A stretch of 64,000 nt of DNA from Salinicola endophyticus (lineage in GTDB: Bacteria > Pseudomonadota > Gammaproteobacteria > Pseudomonadales > Halomonadaceae). This document shows positions 26,507 to 35,156 of this stretch, piece after piece. The number at the start of each line of letters is the position of its first letter. Position 1 is the first letter of the stretch. The stretch covers positions 186,001 to 250,000 of the forward strand of contig NZ_CP159578.1 in assembly GCF_040536835.1 (NCBI RefSeq), given 5' to 3'. The notes under the pieces were generated by a model. It did not search any database, had not been told where the DNA came from, and saw nothing but the letters and a program-made list of their open reading frames with translations. The position numbers and the translations under genes were made by a program.

Positions 26507-26634
26507 TAGGAAAACTACCCGCGCCCGGCTATACGGCATTAAAAATCGGCAAAAGCGCCGTTTGGCCCGCTTTCGCCGGTTTTTGTCTTTGCTGCGTGCC
26601 CCGGCCTTGCCTTCGCTCGCCGGCTTTTCTAGAC
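26507..26634. repeat. Nested-palindrome dispersed repeat, copy 1
   Basis: It shares blocks with 40621-40762: GAAAA near the start, GGCATTAAAAATCGGC, TTTCGCCGGTTTTTGTCTT, and CTTCGCTCGCCGGCTTTTCT. The inner arms AAAAATCGGC and GCCGGTTTTT are an inverted repeat with one mismatch. The outer AGGAAAA and TTTTCTA arms are degenerate. It lies in the convergent gap between the exporter and the aminotransferase gene, so it may act as a two-way transcription stop. Confidence 0.75.
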
Positions 26635-26639
26635 AGAGC

Positions 26640-27761
26640 CTAAGCGTTGAGCGCCTCGGCGACGGCATCGAGCCGCCCCGGTACCAGGGCGTCATCCAGC
26701 GCGCTGATCCGCAGTATATGGCCCAGGGCCGGATGCGCCGGGCGGTGGATCAGCGTGCCCTCGTCGAGCAGACGACGGTGCACGGCAGCGGCCCGCTCGG
26801 CGCTGTCGAGGCGCACGGCCACGAAGTTGGTGGCGCTGGGTAGCACCTCGGCGCCCTGCGCTGCGAGCCAGCTTGAAAGGGCCTCGCGCCGCTGGATGAC
26901 TGCGGCGACATGGGCGCGGGTCTCCTCCGGGTTTGCCAGCAGGGTTTCGGCCGCAGCCAGCGCCAGCGATGAAACCGCGTAGTGAATCCTCACTTTCATC
27001 ATGACGGCCAGGATCTCGGGCGTGGCGATGGCGTAGCCGACGCGCAGCCCGGCCAGCCCGTGGGCCTTGGAGAAGGTGCGCAGGCGTATCACCCCCGGCC
27101 ATACTGCGCTTGCCGCCGGCGCCCAGGCGTCGTCACGGAAGTCGTGGTAGGCCTCGTCGAGCACCAGCGTGCAATCGTCGGGCAGGGCGTCGCGCAGGGC
27201 CAGCACGTCGGCGTCGCGGTGGAGATGGCCGCTGGGGTTGTCAGGGTTGGCCAGATAGACCACCCGCGCGCCTTCGCGCACCGCCGCTGCCGCCAGGGCG
27301 TCGAGATCCGGCGCCAGGTGACCGTTGGCGCTGGCGTAGTCGACCTCGATCTCGCGGCCGCCGTGGCCGCGCACGAAGTAGCTCCAGGTCGGATAGGTGC
27401 CGGCGCTGGTGATCACCGGGCTGCCGGAATCACAGGGCCCGGATTCACATAGTGCGCGCAGTGCCAGCGCCATCAGGCTGTCGGCACCGGCGTCCACCAG
27501 CAGGGCGTCATGGGGCAGGTCGAGGGCCTGGCTCAGGTGCGCGCGCAGTGACCACGCCTCGGCGTCGCCGTAGGTGCGCGCCAGAGTCGCGAGCTCAGGG
27601 CCGAAGCGCGCGCTGAGCGCCCGGTGCGGCATGTCGAGCCCCTCGTTGGAGCCGATGCGGTGCGGCAGCGCATGGCCGAGCCTGCGCTCCAGCGCGGGCA
27701 GCCCGGGAAAGGGGTTGTGCGGTCCATCCTGGGTGTCGAGGTGGCGGGCAAAGCGTGACAT
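26640..27761 (-). CDS. PLP-dependent aminotransferase, class I/II (HisC-like)
   Basis: 373 residues from ATG 27761 (GAGAG six bases upstream); a TTG at 27782 would add seven residues. Fold-type I features are AGADSLMALALRAL for the phosphate/cofactor site, ANPDNPSGHLHRD, TLVLDEAYHDF with the pyridine-N Asp, and TFSKAHGLAGLRVGYAI with the Schiff-base Lys and Arg. HisC/CobD-like enzymes of this form use histidinol phosphate or aromatic amino acids; a role in histidine synthesis is not supported by the neighbours. It is the last gene of a minus-strand group with a lipoprotein and a hydrolase. Confidence 0.87.
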   Translation of the reverse strand: MSRFARHLDTQDGPHNPFPGLPALERRLGHALPHRIGSNEGLDMPHRALSARFGPELATLARTYGDAEAWSLRAHLSQALDLPHDALLVDAGADSLMALALRALCESGPCDSGSPVITSAGTYPTWSYFVRGHGGREIEVDYASANGHLAPDLDALAAAAVREGARVVYLANPDNPSGHLHRDADVLALRDALPDDCTLVLDEAYHDFRDDAWAPAASAVWPGVIRLRTFSKAHGLAGLRVGYAIATPEILAVMMKVRIHYAVSSLALAAAETLLANPEETRAHVAAVIQRREALSSWLAAQGAEVLPSATNFVAVRLDSAERAAAVHRRLLDEGTLIHRPAHPALGHILRISALDDALVPGRLDAVAEALNA

Positions 27762-27800
27762 GGGCTCTCGATCCGGCTGCAAATGAAAGGGGAAGACGGT

Positions 27801-28319
27801 TCAGGGCGCGCCGCGGGACCCGGGCAGGGCGTCGAGATCGAGCGCGCCGCTGGCCTGCCACTGCCAGTGCTCGGACGGCGTGGCGACATGGGTCAGGTCG
27901 AAGCGTAGCCGGTAGGGCTGCAGGGTGCGGTCGCTCAGCACCAGCGGCGGCGCATCGGCGCTCAGGCTGGCCTGCAGCAGCCACTGGTCGGGGGTGGCGC
28001 CGTCGAGCTGCGCCGGGACCCAATCGAGCACGTGGGGGGAGTCCGGCTGGCTCAGCAGGGCGCGCCCCAGGGCCTCGTTGAGCGCTGCGGCCGAGATCGG
28101 CAGGCGCGCGGCGACCTCCGCCGGCCCCAGCAGCACGGTGATCTTCGGTGTCTGCGCGGCGGGCCACGGCGGTTTCTTCAGCAGCCCCGTGGCGGCGCTC
28201 GCCGCCAGGCCCCGCAGCGCCTGGCGCGGCGTCTCGGGCGCGCTGGCCAGCCCGCTGCAGGCGCTCAGCAGCGTCATCAGGCCGAGCCCGACGAGAGCTC
28301 TGAGCACCCGGCGGCTCAC
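27801..28319 (-). CDS. Lipoprotein, DUF1439/YceB-like
   Basis: 172 residues, starting at GTG 28319, which overlaps the hydrolase stop by four bases (GTGA) and follows GGAAG. The N-terminus has a signal peptide with lipobox LLSAC, so it is expected to be lipidated and membrane-anchored in the periplasm. The mature part has a YceB-like pattern (PISAAALNEALGRAL, then beta-rich segments PLVLSDRTLQPYRLRFDL). Function is unknown for this family. A stretch of open frame continues far upstream opposite other genes and is not coding. Confidence 0.78.
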   Translation of the reverse strand: MSRRVLRALVGLGLMTLLSACSGLASAPETPRQALRGLAASAATGLLKKPPWPAAQTPKITVLLGPAEVAARLPISAAALNEALGRALLSQPDSPHVLDWVPAQLDGATPDQWLLQASLSADAPPLVLSDRTLQPYRLRFDLTHVATPSEHWQWQASGALDLDALPGSRGAP

Positions 28320-29329
28320 GACGTCGCTTCCGGGGGCTGTTGCGGCGGCGCTTGAGTCGTTGCGGGCGTGCCGGGGGCAACGAGAAAGCTGTCGAGCTGG
28401 TCGAACAGGGTGTCGCGGATGGTGGCAGACTCGTTGACCAGATGGTGGCGCGCTTCCGGATGGCGGACGATCTCGGCGCGCGGAAACTTGCGCTTGAGCG
28501 CCTTGAGATTCCAGCGCCAGTCGACCGTCATGTCCTGCTCGCCCTGCAGGATCAGCACCGGCAGCTCGGCCGGCGGGCGCTTGAGCAGGGTCGGCATCCA
28601 GCGGCGCATGGCACTGACCCAGGTCAGGGCCAGGCGATCGTCCTGCAGCGGGTCGTGCAGGCGCAGAAAGTCGGCGAAGGCGATATTGTTGGTGTTGGGA
28701 CGGTACTTGCGCGGAATGGTGTCGACGAACGGGCTGGCCAGGCTGTGCAGCCAGCGCGACTGGTTCCAGCCCCACGGGCGCACCAGCGGTGCCAGCAGCA
28801 CCAGCGCCTGCCATGGCGCCTCGCTGCCACGGGTCAGGGTGTCGGTGGCGACGATCGAGGCGCCGGTGCTCTGGCCGGCCGCCAGCCAGGGCCCCGGCGC
28901 CAGCTCGCGCGCCTGCATTGCGGCCTCGACGGCGTTGAAGCAGAGCACGTAGTCGGTGAAGTCGTCGATGGTCGAGCGTGCGCCGCTGGAGAGGCCATGG
29001 CCGGGCAGGTCCCACAGTACGACCTGCCACTGCTGCGCCAGTAGCCGTGCGAGCAGATGGCCGTAGAGGCCCAGGTGGTCGAAGTAGCCGTGCACCACGA
29101 ACAGGGTGCCGCGCGGGGCCGGAGGCGCCCACACCTGGCACCACAGGTCGAAGGTCTTGCCGGCGTCGCCCGCCGCGTTCAGGAAGCCGGCGTGGAGCTG
29201 GGTGCCGGGGTGGGCGTCGAGCAGCGGTGTCAGATGGTAGTGGTCCAGGTAGGCGGCGAGTGGCGAGGTGCCGGGCGACGCGATACGGTGGATGGGACCG
29301 AGGGCCTTCAATGGCGAAAAGTCGAGCAT
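28316..29329 (-). CDS. Alpha/beta hydrolase (lysophospholipase-like, S33 type)
   Basis: 337 residues. The oxyanion segment FVVHGYFDHLGLYGHLL is followed by a nucleophile elbow GQSTGAS with the catalytic Ser, LQGEQDMTVDWRWN near the acid residue, and EARHHLVNES with the catalytic His. This matches PldB-type lysophospholipases or monoacylglycerol lipases. There is no signal peptide, so it acts in the cytoplasm or at the inner membrane. It is the first gene of the hydrolase-lipoprotein-aminotransferase operon. Confidence 0.87.
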   Translation of the reverse strand: MLDFSPLKALGPIHRIASPGTSPLAAYLDHYHLTPLLDAHPGTQLHAGFLNAAGDAGKTFDLWCQVWAPPAPRGTLFVVHGYFDHLGLYGHLLARLLAQQWQVVLWDLPGHGLSSGARSTIDDFTDYVLCFNAVEAAMQARELAPGPWLAAGQSTGASIVATDTLTRGSEAPWQALVLLAPLVRPWGWNQSRWLHSLASPFVDTIPRKYRPNTNNIAFADFLRLHDPLQDDRLALTWVSAMRRWMPTLLKRPPAELPVLILQGEQDMTVDWRWNLKALKRKFPRAEIVRHPEARHHLVNESATIRDTLFDQLDSFLVAPGTPATTQAPPQQPPEATS

Positions 29330-29490
29330 GCGCGAGTCTCCTGAGACCTCTCATGCTAACCGCCAGTGGCCTGTGAAACCATGACGGAGGTTGCCTGACG
29401 CCGGCGTTATGGTGCCGGAGGCGATGAGGTGGACCAAGGTCGAACGAGACATCGCCGGCAGCGCGCTCTATCATGGGTGAATGATTTCTG

Positions 29491-29505
29491 TGGAAATTAT
29501 TTCCA
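29491..29505. promoter_or_regulatory. IclR consensus operator upstream of glcB
   Basis: TGGAAATTATTTCCA is a perfect palindrome identical to the published IclR recognition consensus TGGAAATNATTTCCA. It lies 92 bases before the malate synthase ATG, in the 268-base gap to the divergent hydrolase gene. No IclR-family gene is in the window. Control of the glyoxylate-linked enzyme by an IclR-type regulator is the direct inference. Confidence 0.7.
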
Positions 29506-29597
29506 TAAAATGACTTGCATGGATTGTTTTCCGGGGCGCCGCCCGTGCGGCGTCCGTCTCTTCTGACGCCGGGCCGCGGCCCGCACTGGAGGCTAGT

Positions 29598-31766
29598 ATG
29601 ACGCAGCGTGTTTCTCATCACCGTCTGCAGGTGGCGACCGAGCTCGAGCGCTTTCTCGAACAGGAAGCGCTGCCCGGCACCGGGCTCGACCCCGACACGT
29701 TCTGGCTCGGTTTCGATGCGCTGATCCACGAGCTGGCGCCGCGCAACCGCGAACTGCTCGCCGAGCGCGACCGGCTGCAGGCGGAGCTCGACCGCTGGCA
29801 CGCCGAGCATCCGGGTGAAATCCGTGACATGGCCGCCTACCGCCAGTTCCTCTCCGATATCGGCTATCTGGTCGAGGCGCCGGCCAGTGTGACCGCGAGC
29901 ACCACCAACGTCGATGCCGAGATTGCGCGCCAGGCCGGCCCGCAGCTGGTGGTCCCGGTGAGCAACGCGCGTTATGCGCTCAACGCGGCCAATGCGCGCT
30001 GGGGCAGCCTGTATGACGCGCTCTACGGCACCGACGTCATCGCCGAGAGCGACGGCGCCGAGAAGGGCAAGGGCTACAACCCCAAGCGCGGTGAGAAGGT
30101 GATCGCCTACGCGCGCAACGTACTCGACATGGCGGCGCCGCTGGCCACCGGGTCGCACCGCGACGCCACGCGCTACCTGATTCGCGACGGCAGGCTGACG
30201 GTAGCACTGGAAGGCGGTCGTGAGACCGGGCTCCAGCACCCCAGCCAGTTCGTCGGCTATCGCGGCGAGGCCAGCGCGCCCGAGGCGGTGCTGCTCTCGA
30301 ACCACGGCCTGCATCTGGAGATCCAGATCGACTCGAGTCACGCCATCGGCAAGACCGACCCGGCCGGGGTCAAGGACCTGCTGGTCGAGGCCGCGGTGAC
30401 CACCATCATGGATTGCGAGGATTCGGTCGCTGCGGTCGACGCCGAGGACAAGACGCTGGTCTATCGCAACTGGCTGGGCCTGATGAAGGGCGACCTCGAA
30501 GAGCGCTTCGACAAGGGTGGCAAGACGGTCACCCGCCGCCTCGCCGACGACCGTGAGTACATCCAGCCCGACGGCGGCAGCCTGACCCTGCCGGGGCGTT
30601 CGCTGATGTTCGTGCGTAACGTCGGCCATCTGATGACCACGCCGGCGATCCTCGACGGCGACGGCAACGAGATCCCCGAGGGCATGCTCGATGCGGTGGT
30701 CACCGCGCTGATCGCCATGCACGATCTGGCGCGTGATGGCGGCAACTCGCGCGCCGGCTCGGTCTACATCGTCAAGCCGAAGATGCACGGCCCTAAGGAG
30801 GTCGCCTTCGCCGACGAACTGTTCGCCCGCGTCGAGACGCTGCTGGGGCTGGCCGAGCACACCCTCAAGATGGGCATCATGGACGAGGAGCGGCGCACCT
30901 CGGTCAACCTCAAGGCGTGTATCGAGGCCGCCAAGGCGCGAGTCGCCTTCATCAACACCGGCTTCCTCGACCGCACCGGCGACGAGATGCACACGGCGAT
31001 GAACGCCGGGCCGATGCTGCGCAAGGGCGACATGAAGGGCAGCCGCTGGATCGCCGCCTACGAGCGCAGCAACGTCCAGGTCGGGCTGGCCTGTGGCCTG
31101 CGTGGGCGTGCCCAGATCGGCAAGGGCATGTGGGCGATGCCGGACCTGATGGCGGCGATGCTGGAGCAGAAGAGCGGGCACCCCAAGGCCGGTGCCAATA
31201 CCGCCTGGGTGCCGTCGCCCACCGCCGCGGTGCTGCACGCGCTGCACTACCACCAGATCGATGTCGCCGCGATCCAGCGCGAGCTCGAGGAGCAGGGCGA
31301 GAGCGATCTGCTCGACGATCTGCTGACGGTCCCGGTCGACCCCGAGGCGGCGTGGAGCGCCGAGGAGATCCAGCAGGAGCTCGACAACAACTGCCAGGGC
31401 ATCCTCGGCTACGTGGTGCGCTGGGTCGAGCACGGCGTGGGCTGCTCCAAGGTGCCGGACATCCATGATGTGGGCCTGATGGAGGATCGCGCCACGCTGC
31501 GTATCTCCAGCCAGCACATCGCCAACTGGCTGTATCACGGCATCGTCGACGAGGCCCAGGTGCGCGCGACGCTGGAGCGCATGGCCAAGGTGGTCGACGA
31601 GCAGAACGCGCATGACCCGGGCTACACGCCGATGTCCTCGCACCTGGCCGACTCCAGTGCCTTCCAGGCGGCCTTCGAGCTGATCTTCAAGGGGCGCGAG
31701 CAGCCCTCCGGCTATACCGAGCCGCTGCTGCATCACTGGCGCGCGGTGGACAAGGCCAAGGGCTGA
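29598..31766 (+). CDS. glcB: Malate synthase G
   Basis: GlcB condenses glyoxylate and acetyl-CoA to malate in the cytoplasm. 722 residues, almost exactly the G-isoform length. Conserved parts include [33 protein letters not shown], the C-terminal [18 protein letters not shown], and [19 protein letters not shown], which carry the catalytic Asp and other active-site residues. The A-form enzyme (aceB) is absent here and there is no aceA nearby. ATG 29598 follows GGAGG. An IclR-type operator upstream suggests induction during growth on acetate or glyoxylate-forming substrates. Confidence 0.97.
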   Translation: MTQRVSHHRLQVATELERFLEQEALPGTGLDPDTFWLGFDALIHELAPRNRELLAERDRLQAELDRWHAEHPGEIRDMAAYRQFLSDIGYLVEAPASVTASTTNVDAEIARQAGPQLVVPVSNARYALNAANARWGSLYDALYGTDVIAESDGAEKGKGYNPKRGEKVIAYARNVLDMAAPLATGSHRDATRYLIRDGRLTVALEGGRETGLQHPSQFVGYRGEASAPEAVLLSNHGLHLEIQIDSSHAIGKTDPAGVKDLLVEAAVTTIMDCEDSVAAVDAEDKTLVYRNWLGLMKGDLEERFDKGGKTVTRRLADDREYIQPDGGSLTLPGRSLMFVRNVGHLMTTPAILDGDGNEIPEGMLDAVVTALIAMHDLARDGGNSRAGSVYIVKPKMHGPKEVAFADELFARVETLLGLAEHTLKMGIMDEERRTSVNLKACIEAAKARVAFINTGFLDRTGDEMHTAMNAGPMLRKGDMKGSRWIAAYERSNVQVGLACGLRGRAQIGKGMWAMPDLMAAMLEQKSGHPKAGANTAWVPSPTAAVLHALHYHQIDVAAIQRELEEQGESDLLDDLLTVPVDPEAAWSAEEIQQELDNNCQGILGYVVRWVEHGVGCSKVPDIHDVGLMEDRATLRISSQHIANWLYHGIVDEAQVRATLERMAKVVDEQNAHDPGYTPMSSHLADSSAFQAAFELIFKGREQPSGYTEPLLHHWRAVDKAKG

Positions 31767-32187
31767 GAACGCATTGCCAAACGCCTGTATGGGCGTCGGG
31801 GGCACGGCGAAGCGAGGGTCCTTTGCCAGAGATGGCAAAGGTAGCGCCCAGGGATGGGTTAACAGCGCCCTCGCAGCGCCTTGCCACCGAGTAAGCCCAT
31901 CCCAGCCACCGGTGTGAAAGAAACACTAGGTAAAGGCGGTAACCGCCCGATCTCGACGCCAGCGACCCCGGTCGCTGGCGTTGGCGTGTTTGGGGCGGCG
32001 AGTGTGGGGCAGCGAGTGTGAGGCGGCGCTACGCTCGCGATGTTCGTCGGAATGATCTTAGGGACATGCAGAGCGCCCCGCTGTGCCTGATGCGCGGCTT
32101 GCGCTATCTTGGGGCGCAACGTTCTCGAGCGTCCTGTGCCTGGGCATGAGGTCCGGCGTGCCGAGAACCGCTGCCGGGGAGAGTTCG
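31767..32187. other. Hairpin-rich intergenic region after glcB (421 bases)
   Basis: No gene supported. Perfect inverted repeats: CTTTGCC with GGCAAAG (around 31821-31841), GGGATGGG with CCCATCCC (around 31852-31905), and ACGCCAGCGAC 31956-31966 with GTCGCTGGCGT 31971-31981. The last may end glcB transcription, though the following T-tract is poor. The segment with GGCAAAGGTAGCGCCCAGG resembles repeat sequence I associate with gammaproteobacterial intergenic DNA, but no second copy is in this window. Confidence 0.5.
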
Positions 32188-32604
32188 ATGACCGTGATGA
32201 CCGCCGCCGAGATCGAGGACTACCTCGACGACGTCTTTCCACATCGCCAGGGGACCATCGAAGCGGTCGACCACATGCGCGCCACCATGAGCCTGGCGAT
32301 CGAGGACGAACACCTGCGCCCCGGCGCCAGCGTCTCGGGACCATCGATGATGGGGCTGGCCGATGTCTGCCTCTACGTGGCGATCCTGGCCGAGATCGGC
32401 CCCGAGGCGATGGCCGTGACCAGCAGCCTCAACTGCCACTTTCTGCGCCGCGCCCGCGGTGACCGCGACCTGATCGCCAACGCGCGCATCCTCAAGCTGG
32501 GCCGGCGTCTGGCGGTGGGGGAGGTGCAGCTCTTCTCCACCGGCGACAACGACCCGGTGGCGCTGGTCACCGCGACCTATGTGCTGCCCGACCGCGACGA
32601 TTGA
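32188..32604 (+). CDS. PaaI/hotdog-fold thioesterase-like protein
   Basis: 138 residues. The hotdog pattern includes RPGASVSGPSMMGLADVCLYVAILAEIG, where a PaaI-type active site lies, followed by AVTSSLNCHFLRRARG and a C-terminal strand ALVTATYVLPD. Such proteins hydrolyse acyl-CoA thioesters; the substrate is not known. ATG 32188 follows GGGGAGAGTTCG. It converges with the DUF423 gene, 15 bases away. Confidence 0.8.
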   Translation: MTVMTAAEIEDYLDDVFPHRQGTIEAVDHMRATMSLAIEDEHLRPGASVSGPSMMGLADVCLYVAILAEIGPEAMAVTSSLNCHFLRRARGDRDLIANARILKLGRRLAVGEVQLFSTGDNDPVALVTATYVLPDRDD

Positions 32605-32619
32605 CGCCACCGGCTGCCG

Positions 32620-33018
32620 TCACGCCGATGGGCGTTGACGCCAGGCGGCGATCGCCAGCATCACCCAGCCTGCCATCAGCAACAGCCCGCCGAAGGGCGT
32701 GACGATACCCAGGGCGGTGATACCGCTCAGCGTGAGCAGATAGAGCGAGCCGCTGAACAGCACCATGCCCGCGAACCACAGCGCGATGGCCGCCAGCTGC
32801 CCGCGCAGCGGCTGCTGCGCGCACCACGCCAGCAGCGCCATGATCGCCAGGGTGTGCCAGGCCTGATAGCGCACCGCGGTATGGAACACCTCGAGATAGC
32901 GCGGTGTGAGGCGATCGGCCAGGGCGTGGGCGCCGAAGGCACCGGCGACCACCACCAGCAAGCCACTGATGGCCACGCCGACCCAGGCGGGACGCGCGGC
33001 GCTACACTTTTGGGGCAT
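32620..33018 (-). CDS. DUF423 small membrane protein
   Basis: 132 residues and four hydrophobic segments. The opening ISGLLVVVAGAFGAHALAD is characteristic of the DUF423/YgdD family, as are YQAWHTLAIMALL and GMVLFSGSLYLLTLSG. It has no known function. ATG 33018 has only a weak upstream ribosome site (GGAAAACGCAAC). Confidence 0.82.
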   Translation of the reverse strand: MPQKCSAARPAWVGVAISGLLVVVAGAFGAHALADRLTPRYLEVFHTAVRYQAWHTLAIMALLAWCAQQPLRGQLAAIALWFAGMVLFSGSLYLLTLSGITALGIVTPFGGLLLMAGWVMLAIAAWRQRPSA

Positions 33019-33293
33019 GTTGCGTTTTCCTTGCGCTGACTATGCTGTAAGGCGCGCCCGCGCTGTCGGGCCGCCTGGCAACCTGGACTGGCGACGCGTA
33101 CCCAGAGCACGCGTGCGGGCGTCGGGGCGTTTTCTGCGAAGTTCGTGCGTGTTGCGTACAGCTTCGCAGAGAGCCCCTGCACGACACGCGACGTGGGTCG
33201 TGATTTGACGCTCGTCAGTCTAGCGCGTAAAAAGCCGCTTCGGCAGCCGTCTGGGACGGCTCGGGTCACCGCTTTCCACCAAGGATCTCCGAA
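33019..33293. other. Structured leader region before the AGCS symporter (275 bases)
   Basis: No gene supported. Perfect stems: CTGCGAAG 33134-33141 with CTTCGCAG 33162-33169 (extended by GGGGC/GCCCC outside), CACGAC with GTCGTG about 33179-33201, and AGCCGTC 33245-33251 with GACGGCT 33255-33261. The last ends about 30 bases before the symporter ATG. No glycine or other riboswitch was recognised. AAGGA at 33280-33284 is the ribosome site. Confidence 0.5.
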
Positions 33294-34766
33294 ATGGAAT
33301 TCATCGACACGCTCCGTGACGCGATTTACGCGATCATGAACCCGATCAGCAATTTCGTCTGGACCTATATCCTGCTCTACCTGCTGTTGGGGGCGGGTAT
33401 CCTGTTTACCGTGTTGACCCGGGGCATGCAGTTCCGCCTGTTCGCGCACATGGCGAGGGTCACCTTCACCAGCCGCGGCTCCGGCTCCGGCGTCAGCGGC
33501 TTCCAGGCTTTCGCCACTTCGCTGGCCGCCCGGGTCGGTACCGGCAACCTGGCCGGCGTGGCGATCGCGCTGTGGGTCGGTGGCCCCGGGGCGATCTTCT
33601 GGATGTGGATGACCGCGCTGGTGGGCTTCGCCACCTCGTTCATCGAGTCGACCCTGGCTCAGGTCTACAAGCAGCGTAACGCCGATGGCGTCTACCGCGG
33701 CGGGCCGGCCTACTATATCGAGCGCGCGCTAGGCCAGCGCTGGATGAGCGTGCTGTTCGCGATCTTCCTGCTCATCGCCTATGGCCTGGCGTTCAACGGT
33801 GCCCAGTCCAACACCATCGCCCAGGGCATGGCGCAGGCGTTCTCGATCCCCAACTGGATCACCGGCTTGGTGCTGGTCGCGTTCACCGCGCTGGTCATCT
33901 ACGGCGGGCTCAAGTCGGTGGCGCGTACCGCCGAGAAGATCGTGCCGATCATGGCCATCGGTTACTTCCTGGTGGCGCTGTGGGTGCTGCTCTCCAACCT
34001 CTCCGAAGTGCCGGCGATGCTGGCGCTGATCGTCAAGAGCGCGTTCGGCTATGGCCCGGCGGTGGGCGGTGCGGTGGGCTATACCATCAAGATCGCGATG
34101 GAGAACGGCATCAAGCGCGGGCTGTTCTCCAACGAGGCGGGCATGGGCTCGGCGCCCAACGCCGCCGCCCAGGCCGACGTCAAGCACCCGGCGGCGCAGG
34201 GTCTGGTACAGTCGTTCGGGGTGTTCATCGATACCCTGGTGATCTGCAGCTGCACCGCGGTGGTGATTCTGCTCTCCGGGGTCTACGAGCAGCTGATGAC
34301 CACCTCGCCGGGCAAGGATATCGTGGGTATCCAGCTGACCCAGGACGCCATGGTCGACCACCTCGGCAGCTTCGGCGAGATCTTCATCGCCATCGCCATC
34401 CTGCTGTTCGCCTTCACCTCGATCATCGCCAACTTCTCCTACTCGCAGATCAACATCGAGTATCTGTTCAAGCGCCACGCCAAGGCTGCCGTATCGGTGC
34501 TACGTATCGCCGTGCTGGCGATGGTGATGATCGGCTCGATCGCCAAGCTGCAGTTCGTGTGGGACTTCGCCGACCTCGCCATGGGGCTGATGGCGACCAC
34601 CAACCTGATCGCCATCCTGCTGCTGTGCCCGATCGCCCTGCGTGTGCTGCGCGACTACGAGACCCAGCGGCGCCAGGGCGTGCGCGAGCCGACCTTCGAT
34701 CCCAAGGGCGTGCTCAAGCGTCCCGAGCAGGTCGAGGCCGACGTCTGGCCGCGCCGCGACGACTGA
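33294..34766 (+). CDS. Alanine/glycine:cation symporter (AGCS family)
   Basis: 490 residues and about eleven membrane segments. Family motifs are ARVGTGNLAGVAIALWVGGPG, FWMWMTALVGFATSFIE near residue 105, YRGGPAYYIE, and GLFSNEAGMGSAPNAAA. It imports alanine or glycine with sodium, which suits a halophilic or marine lifestyle. It precedes a strong terminator. Upstream is a long structured leader with no recognised riboswitch. Confidence 0.93.
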   Translation: MEFIDTLRDAIYAIMNPISNFVWTYILLYLLLGAGILFTVLTRGMQFRLFAHMARVTFTSRGSGSGVSGFQAFATSLAARVGTGNLAGVAIALWVGGPGAIFWMWMTALVGFATSFIESTLAQVYKQRNADGVYRGGPAYYIERALGQRWMSVLFAIFLLIAYGLAFNGAQSNTIAQGMAQAFSIPNWITGLVLVAFTALVIYGGLKSVARTAEKIVPIMAIGYFLVALWVLLSNLSEVPAMLALIVKSAFGYGPAVGGAVGYTIKIAMENGIKRGLFSNEAGMGSAPNAAAQADVKHPAAQGLVQSFGVFIDTLVICSCTAVVILLSGVYEQLMTTSPGKDIVGIQLTQDAMVDHLGSFGEIFIAIAILLFAFTSIIANFSYSQINIEYLFKRHAKAAVSVLRIAVLAMVMIGSIAKLQFVWDFADLAMGLMATTNLIAILLLCPIALRVLRDYETQRRQGVREPTFDPKGVLKRPEQVEADVWPRRDD

Positions 34767-34788
34767 GGCGCGCTATCCGAGCTTGCCG

Positions 34789-34812
34789 GCCGGCCCCCAG
34801 GGGCCGGCTTTT
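34789..34812 (+). terminator. Terminator after the AGCS symporter gene
   Basis: GCCGGCCC and GGGCCGGC pair around a CCAG loop and are followed by TTTTCGTT. It lies 22 bases after the stop codon. Confidence 0.88.
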
Positions 34813-34927
34813 CGTTGGAGGGCCTGACGCCCGTGGCGGGGCGGGCGAAGCGCTGGCGCGGGCGTGCCGTGTCCGGCGCAAGACGCTACAATACGCCCCC
34901 ACGACTGGAGACCTCTGGAGCGTCGTC

Positions 34928-35128
34928 ATGCAGATCCAGCTCAACGGTGAACCCCACCAGCTCGATCACGACCCCACGCTCGCGCGCCTTGTCGAGGCGC
35001 TGGGCCTGGGCGGGCGCCGTGTCGCCATCGAGCTCAACGAAGAGATCGTGCCACGCAGCCAGCACGCGCAGACCGCGCTTGCCGAGGGCGACCGCGTGGA
35101 GATCGTGCATGCCATCGGTGGCGGCTGA
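34928..35128 (+). CDS. thiS: Sulfur-carrier protein ThiS
   Basis: 66 residues with a ubiquitin-like fold: [47 protein letters not shown]. The C-terminal Gly-Gly is where ThiF adenylates and sulfur is loaded for thiazole synthesis. ATG 34928 follows TGGAGCGTCGTC. It sits 28 bases before thiG, the usual thiSG pair. The other thiamin gene in the window is thiD; no TPP riboswitch was recognised upstream. Confidence 0.94.
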   Translation: MQIQLNGEPHQLDHDPTLARLVEALGLGGRRVAIELNEEIVPRSQHAQTALAEGDRVEIVHAIGGG

Positions 35129-35156
35129 GCGCCGTCATGTCTATCAGGAGTCACGC

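Noticed and set aside
27801..31838. Very long open reading frame on the minus strand opposite glcB
   Set aside because: Only its last 172 codons (the lipoprotein) have family features. The rest is a shadow of the high-GC glcB gene and neighbouring regions with repetitive His/Arg/Val composition.
34813..34927. TPP riboswitch before thiS, and FMN riboswitch before ribA (5527-5652)
   Set aside because: No conserved TPP or FMN aptamer core sequences were found in either leader.
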